Source: an uncultured Anaeroplasmataceae bacterium (GTDB taxonomy: Bacteria > Bacillota_I > Bacilli_A > Acholeplasmatales > Anaeroplasmataceae). From it: 64,000 nucleotides of DNA. Both the position numbers and the translations under genes were made by a program. The stretch lies in contig CANRFF010000001.1 in the NCBI GenBank assembly GCA_947629825.1, positions 124,001-188,000 of the forward strand, given 5' to 3'. Shown one piece after another: positions 25,264 through 33,353 of this stretch; the stretch's first letter is position 1; every line of letters starts with the position of its first letter. Under the pieces are notes generated by a model. That model did no database searches. It was not told the DNA's origin and saw only the letters and a list, made by a program, of their open reading frames with translations.

Positions 25264-26943
25264 ATGAAAAAACTGTTTTTATTTGCGGTAACGATGTTAG
25301 TTACTATGTTTGCGTTTTTTCCGGCCAACAATGTTTTTGCGGCTGGGACAACGAAAGACTTGGGCGGAAAGGTTTTCAAATTCGGCCAAGAATATGATTA
25401 TAACGAATTCTGGGAAACGCCGGACGGAACGTCTTATGACGATCGGAATGATTCTGAATATCCATATTACGGAAACACCAAACAATTCCCGGAGGGCTAT
25501 TATGCTTTTACCAGCGGTTTAGGCTCCCCGGTGGATCCGGATGGAGAGTGCTATGTAAAAATGGACGATTTTTATTCTCAAGTTGACCGGATAACCAATT
25601 TGATTATTATCGATGAGAGTGGGAAAGACATCACAAAATCTTGGGAAGACGTTGTTTTTTATCTTAGCCCAAATCAAAGTCTTTCAATCAGTCTATCCGA
25701 TGAAAGAGAAGAGGATCATTTAGGATTGATCAAATTGGAAGAAACGGATTATCAGGCACCGATCGTTAATGGATCTACGTATTATTTAATTGATGTCGAT
25801 AATATGATTTCAAAAGAATACATCGTCTCTCAGACGACTGCGATTGACGATACAGATGGATATGTTCAAGTAACTATAGAGGGCGGTAATTATGACCCGG
25901 CGAATCGGACGATCGGACGCTACAATCTGATTTTGGCAGCGACGGATTCTGCCGGGAACAAAACCACTTTGGAAGTGACTTGCGTAGTGGCCGATGTAAC
26001 GGCTCCATCGATTCTCGGTGTTCAAGATTATACTTTTTCATATAATGATGCCGATTCCGCAGAAGAGATCCTTTCCAGAATCTCTGTAAGCGATAATTAT
26101 GATCAGGAGATCACTTATCAGATCACGAACGATACCTATTCAAGCGCACCAAAAAGAAATGGGTATGTAGAGGTGGGCGATTATGAAATCGTATTTCAAG
26201 CGACAGATTCCTCCAAAAATTCGACAAAAGAGATCACTTCTCATATCAAAGTTGAGGACAAAGTGGCTCCGGTCCTAATTTATCCGGCGGAACTCGAAGT
26301 ATCGAACCAGACACTTCTTTCCAAAGAAGAACTTTTGAAAAAAATTACATCAAATGATGAGTATTGTGGCTCGTGCAAAGTAACAATCAAAGACATCGAT
26401 TTTGAAAAATATGTGTCCGGCTACACTTCGGCCGGTTCCAGATTTACTATCGAATTGTCTACCGAAGATGAATTCCATAACATAAAAACGGCGTCTATGA
26501 CGATTGTCGTTGTCGACAAAACAGATCCGACGATCGTTTTAAAAGATGTTTTCTTATGCCTGGATGAGGGTCAGGATTTAACAGAAGATCTTCTGAAAGA
26601 GTATCTTGCAATTTATTTGAACATCGATGTTTCCGAAATCGTGGCCGTGTCCGGATCTTTTGATGTTAAAAAAATCGGCACGTATGCGATGAACTTGACT
26701 TTGAAAGATGGTTCGGTTCAACCGTTTATTATTCAAGTAGGCAGAGATTCATTTAATTCGACGTTTACAACGGTTATAGATGTTACTGATTGGAATTACT
26801 GGAAATCATGTGCATCCACTTATGTTTCCGGGTTCTTTACATCGGATTGGAGTTGGAATGCTCTTTATTGGATCACAGGAGGAGTTGTAGGTTTAGCAGT
26901 ATTATTTGTCGTAATGTGGTTTTTCAGAAAAAATAAAAAGTAA
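25264..26943 (+). CDS. Secreted, membrane-anchored protein with Ig-like domains
   Basis: 559 residues from the ATG at 25264. It has a signal peptide (MKKLFLFAVTMLVTMFAFFP, cleaved near AFA-type VFAA), an extracellular part with repeated beta modules of the DUF5011/Ig-like type (DVTAPSILGVQDYTFSYND, KVAPVLIYPAELEV, TDPTIVLKDVFLCL), and a C-terminal membrane helix with basic tail (GGVVGLAVLFVVMWFFRKNKK). There is no LPXTG. The modules usually act as spacers or adhesins on the cell surface. It has its own leader copy and a terminator, so it is a separately regulated cargo gene of the element. Confidence 0.75.
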   Translation: MKKLFLFAVTMLVTMFAFFPANNVFAAGTTKDLGGKVFKFGQEYDYNEFWETPDGTSYDDRNDSEYPYYGNTKQFPEGYYAFTSGLGSPVDPDGECYVKMDDFYSQVDRITNLIIIDESGKDITKSWEDVVFYLSPNQSLSISLSDEREEDHLGLIKLEETDYQAPIVNGSTYYLIDVDNMISKEYIVSQTTAIDDTDGYVQVTIEGGNYDPANRTIGRYNLILAATDSAGNKTTLEVTCVVADVTAPSILGVQDYTFSYNDADSAEEILSRISVSDNYDQEITYQITNDTYSSAPKRNGYVEVGDYEIVFQATDSSKNSTKEITSHIKVEDKVAPVLIYPAELEVSNQTLLSKEELLKKITSNDEYCGSCKVTIKDIDFEKYVSGYTSAGSRFTIELSTEDEFHNIKTASMTIVVVDKTDPTIVLKDVFLCLDEGQDLTEDLLKEYLAIYLNIDVSEIVAVSGSFDVKKIGTYAMNLTLKDGSVQPFIIQVGRDSFNSTFTTVIDVTDWNYWKSCASTYVSGFFTSDWSWNALYWITGGVVGLAVLFVVMWFFRKNKK

Positions 26944-26956
26944 AAATTAAAGTTTA

Positions 26957-26996
26957 GGGGCTGTTAAAAATAAATAATTCTTCAACAGCCCCTTTT
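26957..26996 (+). terminator. Terminator after the Ig-like surface protein
   Basis: GGGGCTGTT / AACAGCCCC stem, loop of about 18 bases, then T4. Confidence 0.75.
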
Positions 26997-27012
26997 AAAA
27001 AGGAGATTTATT

Positions 27013-28389
27013 ATGAAAAAAATATATATTTTGTTAATGGCTCTGTTCTTTTTTTCTACAATATCTGTTTCTGCAAAAACTCAAGAATATAAAAATGTGA
27101 TAGACGATTCGACTACGATTGAAAATGATATAACTACAATAGGATTATCCTATGAGGATTATCATATTCATCATATTGACTTCTTCGATTTTTCCACCAA
27201 CGATCAGTATAATAAAACTGTTGAAAATTGGGATAAATTTTTTATTGTCGGAATGTCGGAAAGATTGTTGGAAAACAAACAGATACAAACCTATTTTTAT
27301 GTTTTTAATCCCATTTATCATTCATTGGATAATCAGGATGAACATTATTTAAGAAATATCGAATTTAATTACTCCATCAATCAAAATCCCTCCTACAAAA
27401 CGGATTCTTTTGAATTTTTAATGCAAGATAATGGAATTTTTAAATTCAAAGGATTTATTTATGATTATTCAGATTCAGCAACTATTTCGATTCGGTCGAT
27501 ACATAGTTACTGTAATTTTTGTAAAGATAAAACTTTCAACACAGATTTTGTGGCCGAAGTAAAACACGAGTATAATGATGGTAATTTATCTATCGCTTTA
27601 AAATACGATTCAGACTTAATCATTGAAGAATATAAGGTCGTTGAAGAACAGGTTGGACCGGATAATAATTTAATAAATAACTGGAATGAGTTTTGGGAAA
27701 GAAAACAAACTAACATGTTAGTTTATTTTTATAATTTTAATTTTCCGAAGCATTTATTACCGGATTCGATTGAGTATGCAAAATTTGAATATAATCTTTT
27801 AAAGTATCATGAAGTTAATTATATTTCGGGATTTAAAGGAGGGTTCGGAACATACGAAAATGAAGGAAAAACATTGATTAAAAATGAAAAAATTATTAGT
27901 GAATATAATAATGAATCAAGAAAATTACAGGTTAATGGACATTCGCAAGTATTAAATTTTCCTACTTTTTATATTGGTGGAAATAGATATGAGGATGGTC
28001 AATTTGGCGATTTAAAATTGACAAATAAAGAAGACTTCGATTACGATATATCCATTCTTTTAGATTCTACCTTTGAACAAACACAATCTATTAGTGGACA
28101 ACTTTTAGGAACCTCTGCGACAGTTGGGACAGTTAAAGATTATACTATAATGGACAATGTCAATTTTATCGAATTACACTGGACAAAAGATGGTGTTTCT
28201 TACCATAGTAGAATCATTACTCCAGAAGTTGGGAATGATGAATTCGATCACGGAGTGGCTTCAGATCCAACATTTTCAGTGATGACATCTTCCAAAGCAA
28301 ATCAAAAATTTATAATTGTCGTCATTATTATTTTGATTGTTTTAGTTCTTCTGATTTTATACTATAAGAAAAAAATTCAAAAGAAATAG
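27013..28389 (+). CDS. Secreted, membrane-anchored protein, unknown
   Basis: 458 residues. Signal peptide 1-21 (MKKIYILLMALFFFSTISVSA), a large Asn/Tyr/Asp-rich extracellular region of beta character, and one C-terminal helix (FIIVVIIILIVLVLLILYYKK) with a basic tail. A CNFC pair lies near residue 160. Family not recognised. Base composition is more AT-rich than its neighbour, suggesting a different origin. It follows the terminator of the first surface gene with an AAAAAGGAG ribosome site; no strong promoter is seen in the short gap, so read-through is likely. Confidence 0.65.
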   Translation: MKKIYILLMALFFFSTISVSAKTQEYKNVIDDSTTIENDITTIGLSYEDYHIHHIDFFDFSTNDQYNKTVENWDKFFIVGMSERLLENKQIQTYFYVFNPIYHSLDNQDEHYLRNIEFNYSINQNPSYKTDSFEFLMQDNGIFKFKGFIYDYSDSATISIRSIHSYCNFCKDKTFNTDFVAEVKHEYNDGNLSIALKYDSDLIIEEYKVVEEQVGPDNNLINNWNEFWERKQTNMLVYFYNFNFPKHLLPDSIEYAKFEYNLLKYHEVNYISGFKGGFGTYENEGKTLIKNEKIISEYNNESRKLQVNGHSQVLNFPTFYIGGNRYEDGQFGDLKLTNKEDFDYDISILLDSTFEQTQSISGQLLGTSATVGTVKDYTIMDNVNFIELHWTKDGVSYHSRIITPEVGNDEFDHGVASDPTFSVMTSSKANQKFIIVVIIILIVLVLLILYYKKKIQKK

Positions 28390-28439
28390 TTATGCTATAA
28401 TCTTGATGAGATGAGATCTTTCGAATGAGAGGTATAAAA

Positions 28440-28692
28440 ATGGGTAAAAAAAACAAAATTTACAAAAACAATATCATGTCTTTTTATTTATCATTACTTG
28501 TTGACAGAGGGGAAAATATCAAGATACGATATAGAAAATTATCTGGACCTGGACAATAGGATAACAATATATAACTATATTTTGGAATTGAAAATTTTTT
28601 TGTCAGAACTATCTCAGATATCCAATGATACATTTGAAATCGAATATGATTTTGAAACAAAAGAATATTTTTTAGAAAAGGATATGGAATAA
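28440..28692 (+). pseudogene. Frameshifted HTH regulator (WYL/DeoR-like N-terminus)
   Basis: A frame with a good ribosome site (GAGAGGTATAAAA) begins MGKKNKIYKNNIMSFYLSLL and stops after about 39 codons. The other frame, from about 28498, continues LLTEGKISRYDIENYLDLDN and runs to 28692. A one-base change near 28500 would join them into one protein of about 83 residues that resembles the winged-helix start of WYL-type regulators; the C-terminal domain is missing. Part of the element's right end. Confidence 0.5.
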
Positions 28693-28699
28693 TAAAAAA

Positions 28700-28732
28700 A
28701 TGAGAAAAGGAAGATCCCATCTCATTTTTTTT
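28700..28732 (+). terminator. Terminator near the right end of the element
   Basis: ATGAGA / TCTCAT stem with flanking A and T runs. Confidence 0.65.
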
Positions 28733-28875
28733 ATTTTTTTATTATTATGTTCATAAAATATGCACATGTATATATTTTATAATTAGCGAGGGAGTATAAT
28801 GATACTGAATATGAAAATCATATTCGTGTTCTTTGAAAATTCAATAGGGTAATAGGAAAACTTTAATTTGAAAAA

Positions 28876-28892
28876 TGTTCGGGGCCTCCAGC
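28876..28892. repeat. Attachment core (right copy)
   Basis: TGTTCGGGGCCTCCAGC, identical to 17106-17122 and followed by the same downstream sequence. It marks the junction between the complete element and the remnant. Confidence 0.85.
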
Positions 28893-29040
28893 ATTATTTA
28901 TCATTTAGAAGTGAGTAATTTCTAAATTGAAAATATGGAAAAAGGTTGAATTTTCAAACTAAAGTAAGTTTTGAATCTTCAGCCTTTTTTCTTTGGAAAA
29001 ACCGGATTTCAATAATGGAGTATTCCTGTCCAGCATTGAT

Positions 29041-29427
29041 TTATTCGAAGTTCTTCAGTGGATTGTATTTGAAATTGTTTCTTTTGATCTCTTCGTTGGT
29101 CAAATCTAAGTAACGTTGAGTATTTTCTAACTTTTGATGCCCTAATAGTTCTTTGACGGTATAAATGTCAGCACCATTTCTCAATAATTGTGTTGCATAA
29201 AGATGCCTGAATTTATGAGCGCTTAGAATATCGATTTTTAAATCTTTTTTAAGTTTATACAGCATAGAAGATACAGTCATTTTATCGATATGGCTATTAT
29301 GAAATTGTAATAAATATGGATTGTTTGAATCGTTTTTAGAAATCAGTTTCAAAAGAAGAGTTCCCAATTTATTTTCGAAAAAGCAAAATCTGGGTTTACC
29401 GCTTTTTGTATAGTCCAAATAGATCGA
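29041..29427 (-). pseudogene. Truncated integrase, C-terminal fragment
   Basis: Near-identical to the last 127 or so residues of the integrase at 17271 (HKFRHLYATQLLRNGAD, GHQKL, QRYLD). It has the catalytic His-x-x-Arg and Tyr but lacks the N-terminal domain and the first Arg, because of a deletion that fuses it at about 29427 to the membrane gene. No start signal remains. Confidence 0.9.
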
Positions 29428-29902
29428 CGGATGCTATCGATAATTTCTTGGACCTGCTCTTTGGTCAATTTACAATGGATTGAATAGTGTAGTTCATTAT
29501 TTTTATTATAAAAGGCCAATTGATGAGAAGAGTTTTTCGAAGATCCTTTAATAAAAAAACTTAAAATTACGATAATTACTCCCAGTCCGATCGCAACTCC
29601 AATCCCATAAAGCGGAGAATTTGTTTCACTGGAACTGGTCAACGGACCGATTAAAATACAAGCAACAATGATAATAAATAATCCTATGATGAATAATACG
29701 GGATTAACGAATCCTTTGTGTAAATTACTGGATAGATCATATTTAACCGTCGAAATTTCTTTTAAAGGAATACTGATTTCAGAATATGTTTCATTCAAAT
29801 CATGTGTATTCCCACTAAAAGAGGTCTTTATAATAGATAGATCTTTCTAATGACCATTTTTGTAGTATCGGTTTTGGTGTTTTCTAATAACAACTCTTTC
29901 AT
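29427..29902 (-). pseudogene. Broken copy of the two-helix membrane protein
   Basis: Copy of 18335-18826. A 4-base deletion near 29849 shifts the frame about 18 codons after the start, and the C-terminus is lost in the deletion junction with the integrase fragment. The ATG still overlaps the stop of the XRE gene upstream. Confidence 0.85.
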
Positions 29903-30132
29903 AAATTGTTCTCGCTTTCTTTAGATAGATCTTTGTAAATTAAATCATCGATGGAAAAACCTGTAATTTCTTTTAGCCGGATTAAGGTATCTAGGGAAGG
30001 CTTTTGTCCCTTGATATATTTTCCTATCATACCATTGGATAGATGTAATTCTTTTTGCAATGATGGATGATGATTGTTATACATTTTTTTTAGAATATAT
30101 GAGACATTTTTCCCGAAAATAGTGTAATTCAT
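29899..30132 (-). CDS. XRE-family regulator A
   Basis: 77 residues. Helix-turn-helix HHPSLQKELHLSNGMIGKYIKG followed by KPSLDTLIRLKEITG and the tail SIDDLIYKDLSKESENNL. The ATG overlaps the stop of regulator B, and its own stop overlaps the next ATG. The tail tag is shared with regulators B and C; the recognition helix is different, so it should bind a different operator. Confidence 0.75.
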   Translation of the reverse strand: MNYTIFGKNVSYILKKMYNNHHPSLQKELHLSNGMIGKYIKGQKPSLDTLIRLKEITGFSIDDLIYKDLSKESENNL

Positions 30133-30347
30133 AGGTTCTCGCTTTCTTTGGATAGATCTTTCTTAAGCATATCATCTATTGTAATTTTGTAAATTGAACA
30201 AATATCAATTAATCTCTGATAATTAGGTTCTTGCCCTTTTAGATATTTTGTTATTTGTTGTCTATTAATATGTAGTTTAAGAGCTAGTTGGTTCTGATTA
30301 ATATCGGTAGTTTTTGTTAAGTAAAGAAGATTACTTGAAAAGTACAA
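30129..30347 (-). CDS. XRE-family regulator B, copy of the element repressor
   Basis: About 72 residues from a TTG at 30347 (GGAGG upstream). It is nearly identical to the repressor at 18823, ending DLSKESENL. It is intact, so the remnant may still repress the complete element or the other way round. Confidence 0.8.
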   Translation of the reverse strand: MYFSSNLLYLTKTTDINQNQLALKLHINRQQITKYLKGQEPNYQRLIDICSIYKITIDDMLKKDLSKESENL

Positions 30348-30378
30348 TTTAAAACCTCCAAACATAAAATGTAATCAA

Positions 30379-30449
30379 AGATGGATGATGATTGTTATAT
30401 ATTTTTTTAGGATAGATGAGACATTTTTCCCGAAAATAGTGTAATTCAT
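30379..30449 (-). pseudogene. 5' fragment of a regulator A duplicate
   Basis: Copy of the first codons of regulator A (MNYTIFGKNVS...), then broken by base changes and cut off where the TGTAATCAAA-containing leader of B begins. It sits between regulators C and B, showing tandem duplication or recombination in the array. Confidence 0.7.
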
Positions 30450-30673
30450 AGGCCCTCGCTTTCTTTAGATAGATCTTTGTAAATTAAATCATCGATAGAA
30501 ATACCAAATATTTGATGAAGTTTATCTAAAACCTTTAAAGATGTATTAACAGAACCACCTTCAAAATTGGATAAAGACATTTTGCTTATATTAAGCTTTT
30601 TTGATAATTCTAATTGTGTTATATTATTACGTTTTCTTAAATATTTAACATTATTGTTTAAATTGTAAAACAT
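30446..30673 (-). CDS. XRE-family regulator C
   Basis: 75 residues, ribosome site AGGAATG. Helix-turn-helix NITQLELSKKLNISKMSLSNFEGG, then LKVLDKLHQIFG and the same tail SIDDLIYKDLSKESEGL. Its TGA overlaps the ATG of the regulator A fragment. Confidence 0.78.
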   Translation of the reverse strand: MFYNLNNNVKYLRKRNNITQLELSKKLNISKMSLSNFEGGSVNTSLKVLDKLHQIFGISIDDLIYKDLSKESEGL

Positions 30674-30708
30674 TCAATCACATTCCTTTCTGAAAAAAAC
30701 ATTGACAT

Positions 30709-30900
30709 TCATTTTAGAAGATCATCATAAGAACAATCAAGAATAGTCGTTAGAATCTCTAATGTTTCAAAACTAGTTTGAGTTTTTCCTTGTTCCCAAT
30801 TAGTTATTGTTTGGGTTGGAAGATTCATCTTTTCTGCTAGAGATTTTTGAGTAAATCCCTTACTTTTCCTTAATTGTTTAAGGTTTTCTTTAAAATTCAT
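30709..30900 (-). CDS. XRE-family regulator D
   Basis: 63 residues from the ATG at 30900 (upstream AGGAGGAAT). Helix-turn-helix GFTQKSLAEKMNLPTQTITNWEQGKTQ, then SFETLEILTTILDCSYDDLLK. It lacks the DLSKESE tail, so it is the outer, different member of the array. Confidence 0.8.
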   Translation of the reverse strand: MNFKENLKQLRKSKGFTQKSLAEKMNLPTQTITNWEQGKTQTSFETLEILTTILDCSYDDLLK

Positions 30901-31182
30901 GTTATTCCTCCTATCAAAAATAATTTTAATGTTGACAAGTGGCCAAAAACAGACTAGTATTTGCCAAAAAAAACAAGAAAACGGCAGTTTTCCTATAAAA
31001 AAAATATGAAAATTAAAATTCGACACTTTGATTATATCACATTTTTTAGAATTATAAGCCTTATTTTGAGATTTTTGTTGAGAAAAGGAACCAAAAAACC
31101 ATTCATTCTCAGTTCCAGTCGATTGTCCGGGAGAACTCGATTCTTCCGTACACGAACCATTTAAAAGAAAGGAGGATAAGAC

Positions 31183-31572
31183 TATGAAAAATTACCTAAA
31201 ACGGAAGTGGATCATAAAAGAGAATTCATTGTTGTTTTAAAGAGTCTGGAAAAAGAACTGGAGGTCGTTTATATTCACGGTCTCAAAGGAAAGGACGGAA
31301 AATCCCAGAGTAAAAAAAAGTAGATGCCGGATTGTGGACAGAAATTGAAAAAAAGGTCAAAAAGTATATGTTGATATTGATATCAGAGTAAAAGATGTTC
31401 ATGGAAATCCGATCAAACAAGGTCCGAAGTTTCAGAACACCGGAGTGATGATTTCCGAATCTGAAATGAAGAAAGTGGAAGAACACATCTTTAAAAAAAA
31501 GGGTCGTAAGAAACATAGTATTAGAAATATCATATCAGAAAACAAGAAAAAAACAGAAACAAAAAAAGGCTA
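31183..31572 (+). pseudogene. Frameshifted copy of the Lys-rich gene
   Basis: About 80 percent of the gene at 19549 without its first 35 or so codons; it begins at MKNYLKRKW, out of the original frame. Indels in A-runs near 31315 and 31350 break the frame. The terminator after it is retained (about 31565-31596). Confidence 0.85.
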
Positions 31573-31810
31573 ACAAAGTAGCCTTAATGGGTTTTTTCAG
31601 CACCATTCCTCGGCATCCGGTATTTCTTCCTACACCCTAACGTGCTTATATTCTAATAAAGAATAGAAGAAATGTCAATCGAAAAAAATAATTTAAGAAA
31701 ATAAATGAAAAAAAATACGATTATCTTAAAGCCAAAAGAAGATATTTTTTCTGTGATATGGGCACGATATATATCCAATCCGACAGTTTTTGCTTCTGAA
31801 GTTTTCAAAA

Positions 31811-31846
31811 AAAAGACCGGCATCATCGGATGTCGGCCTTAGGATA
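31811..31846 (-). terminator. Terminator of the phosphofructokinase gene
   Basis: Minus strand GGCCGACATCC and GATGCCGGTC stem followed by a T8 run, 7 bases after the stop codon. Confidence 0.85.
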
Positions 31847-31852
31847 GAAGAA

Positions 31853-33106
31853 TTATAATTTTTTGACCAATACTTTTTTCAATCTCGCAAAACGAGGAAG
31901 ACCATCTTCCAACGGAGCCTTTTCATCGCCTTGAATCAAAGGCAATGCATAATGTACATAATCTTCCGTCAAGCCGGTTCCTTCGGGAGTAATCCATTCG
32001 GCAGGAACTTTCTTTTCGGCATTGGCAACGTCTGCCAAAGGAATTTTTACATATTCGCATTCATAATGACCGTTTTCCATATGACGTTTGAATCCGATCA
32101 TATAGTCTGTAATTCCGTTGACTGCGGCCTTTACTGCTTCAGCACCGGCATTGAAAGCTTCTTCGACATCAATTCGTGAAGCCAGATGCTGAGCACAGCG
32201 TTGTAATAAAGAAAATTCAATCGGACGAACTTTTACACCCAACTCGTCTTTTAAAACATTTGCCAAAACGTTGGCGGTTCCTCCCAATTGAGAATGACCG
32301 AAAGAATCTTTGGCAAGATTTTTGGCTCCCAACTCGGCAACATAGGTTCCGTCTTTCGTTTTAACGCCTTCCGATACGGCAATCAGGACTTTTCCGTGAT
32401 TTCTTTCATAGACGGCTTTGGCGTCTTTGATGAATTTTTCCATATCAAACGGAACTTCCGGTAAATAAATCAGATCCGGGCCGGCTCCTTTGTATGATGC
32501 CAAAGCAGAAGCAGCGGTTAACCAACCGGCATTTCTTCCCATGACTTCCACTACCGCCACCATCGGAGTATCATATACGGTTGCGTCATAGTATAATTCC
32601 ATAAAAGAAGTGGCAACATATTTTGCGGCGGAAGCATATCCCGGGCAGTGATCGGTTGCCCACAAATCGTTGTCGATGGTTTTCGGAACGCCCATACAAT
32701 AACATTCATAACCGGAATCTTTAAAGAATTTGGAAACTTTATTGCAGGTATCCATAGAATCGTTTCCGCCGTTATAGAAGAAATAACGGATATTGTACTT
32801 TTTGAATACTTCCAATAATTTTCTGTATTCGGAGTCATCGACTTCCAACGGTTTCAATTTGTATCTGACGGATCCGATCATCGAAGACGGTGTGGTTTTT
32901 AACAATTCCAATTCTTTTTCGTCTTCCAGATTGATATCATAGAATTCTTCGTTTAAGATTCCCCGAATTCCATGGGCAGCCCCATATACTCTGGTGATAT
33001 TCGGCTGATGAAGTGCTTCCAGAAACACTCCGGCAGCAGAGGCGTTGATTACGGATGTCGGTCCTCCCGATTGCCCTAAAATGGCAGCACCTTTTAATTT
33101 GTTCAT
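31853..33106 (-). CDS. 6-phosphofructokinase, PPi-dependent type
   Basis: About 417 residues from the ATG at 33106 (GGAGGAGAAAG upstream; an open extension of 14 codons precedes it). Motifs: GQSGGPTSVINAS, YNGGNDSMDTCNK with Asp where ATP-enzymes have Gly, MGVPKTIDNDL (PKTIDND is the PPi-type signature), and VEVMGRNAGWLTAAS. It phosphorylates fructose 6-phosphate using pyrophosphate and is reversible, saving ATP in glycolysis. Length (about 415) suits the PPi clade, against about 320 for bacterial ATP-PFK. It is a monocistronic gene divergent from pyk. Confidence 0.9.
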   Translation of the reverse strand: MNKLKGAAILGQSGGPTSVINASAAGVFLEALHQPNITRVYGAAHGIRGILNEEFYDINLEDEKELELLKTTPSSMIGSVRYKLKPLEVDDSEYRKLLEVFKKYNIRYFFYNGGNDSMDTCNKVSKFFKDSGYECYCMGVPKTIDNDLWATDHCPGYASAAKYVATSFMELYYDATVYDTPMVAVVEVMGRNAGWLTAASALASYKGAGPDLIYLPEVPFDMEKFIKDAKAVYERNHGKVLIAVSEGVKTKDGTYVAELGAKNLAKDSFGHSQLGGTANVLANVLKDELGVKVRPIEFSLLQRCAQHLASRIDVEEAFNAGAEAVKAAVNGITDYMIGFKRHMENGHYECEYVKIPLADVANAEKKVPAEWITPEGTGLTEDYVHYALPLIQGDEKAPLEDGLPRFARLKKVLVKKL

Positions 33107-33147
33107 ATTTACTTTCTCCTCCATATTTGCATTTAATCTATAATTCA

Positions 33148-33176
33148 ATTCTATTTTAAATTATATGGGTTGTCAA
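33148..33176 (-). promoter_or_regulatory. Promoter of the phosphofructokinase gene
   Basis: Minus strand TTGACA, 17 bases, TAGAAT. Confidence 0.8.
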
Positions 33177-33242
33177 GATAAAAGCACAAAAATATGAAAC
33201 CGTTTTACATAAAATCAGGGCAGTTGTATCATGATAAAAATG

Positions 33243-33270
33243 TTGAAGATGTCAAAAAATATGATATAAT
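33243..33270 (+). promoter_or_regulatory. Promoter of pyk
   Basis: TTGAAG, 16 bases, TATAAT; the 5' UTR would be about 75 bases. Confidence 0.65.
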
Positions 33271-33353
33271 GTTACTTAGAATGTAATATTCTAAAGTTTT
33301 TGATAAAATACGAAGAGATTTCGTAAAGTAATCAATGTTTAAGGAGAGAAAAA

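Larger units (their letters stand above)
17106..28875 (+). mobile_element. tRNA-Cys-integrated genetic element, about 11.8 kb
   Basis: Bounded by the direct repeat TGTTCGGGGCCTCCAGC at 17106 and 28876. A tyrosine recombinase gene lies next to the tRNA end. Further genes are an XRE repressor, small accessory proteins including a DUF3846-like one, winged-helix-like proteins, a large membrane protein and two secreted surface proteins. No relaxase, coupling protein, type IV secretion ATPase, capsid or terminase is recognisable, so it may be a satellite or mobilisable element, or a class not readable by eye. Because the repeat to the right carries a second integrase copy, the right end is formed by the older remnant element. 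Confidence 0.8.
28876..31680. mobile_element. Decayed second element in tandem
   Basis: It repeats in order the left arm of the complete element: att core, integrase 3' end, membrane gene, XRE gene, untranslated region, Lys-rich gene and terminator. The copy has a deletion of about 690 bases (the counterpart of 17653-18340), small frameshifts and extra XRE genes. The right boundary is estimated from where similarity to 20133 ends (about 31655); no third att core is visible. Confidence 0.75.

Noticed and set aside
17106-28875. Complete prophage or self-transmissible ICE
   Set aside because: No terminase, capsid, portal, relaxase, coupling protein or VirB4-like ATPase could be recognised, so only the neutral label integrated element is used.
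30709-31026. Longer version of XRE regulator D starting at 31026
   Set aside because: The extra 42 residues are hydrophobic, cross the leader region and lack a ribosome site; the ATG at 30900 has one.
31705-31842. 45-codon frame starting MKKNTIILKPKEDIF
   Set aside because: No ribosome site, and its end lies in the terminator of the phosphofructokinase gene on the other strand.
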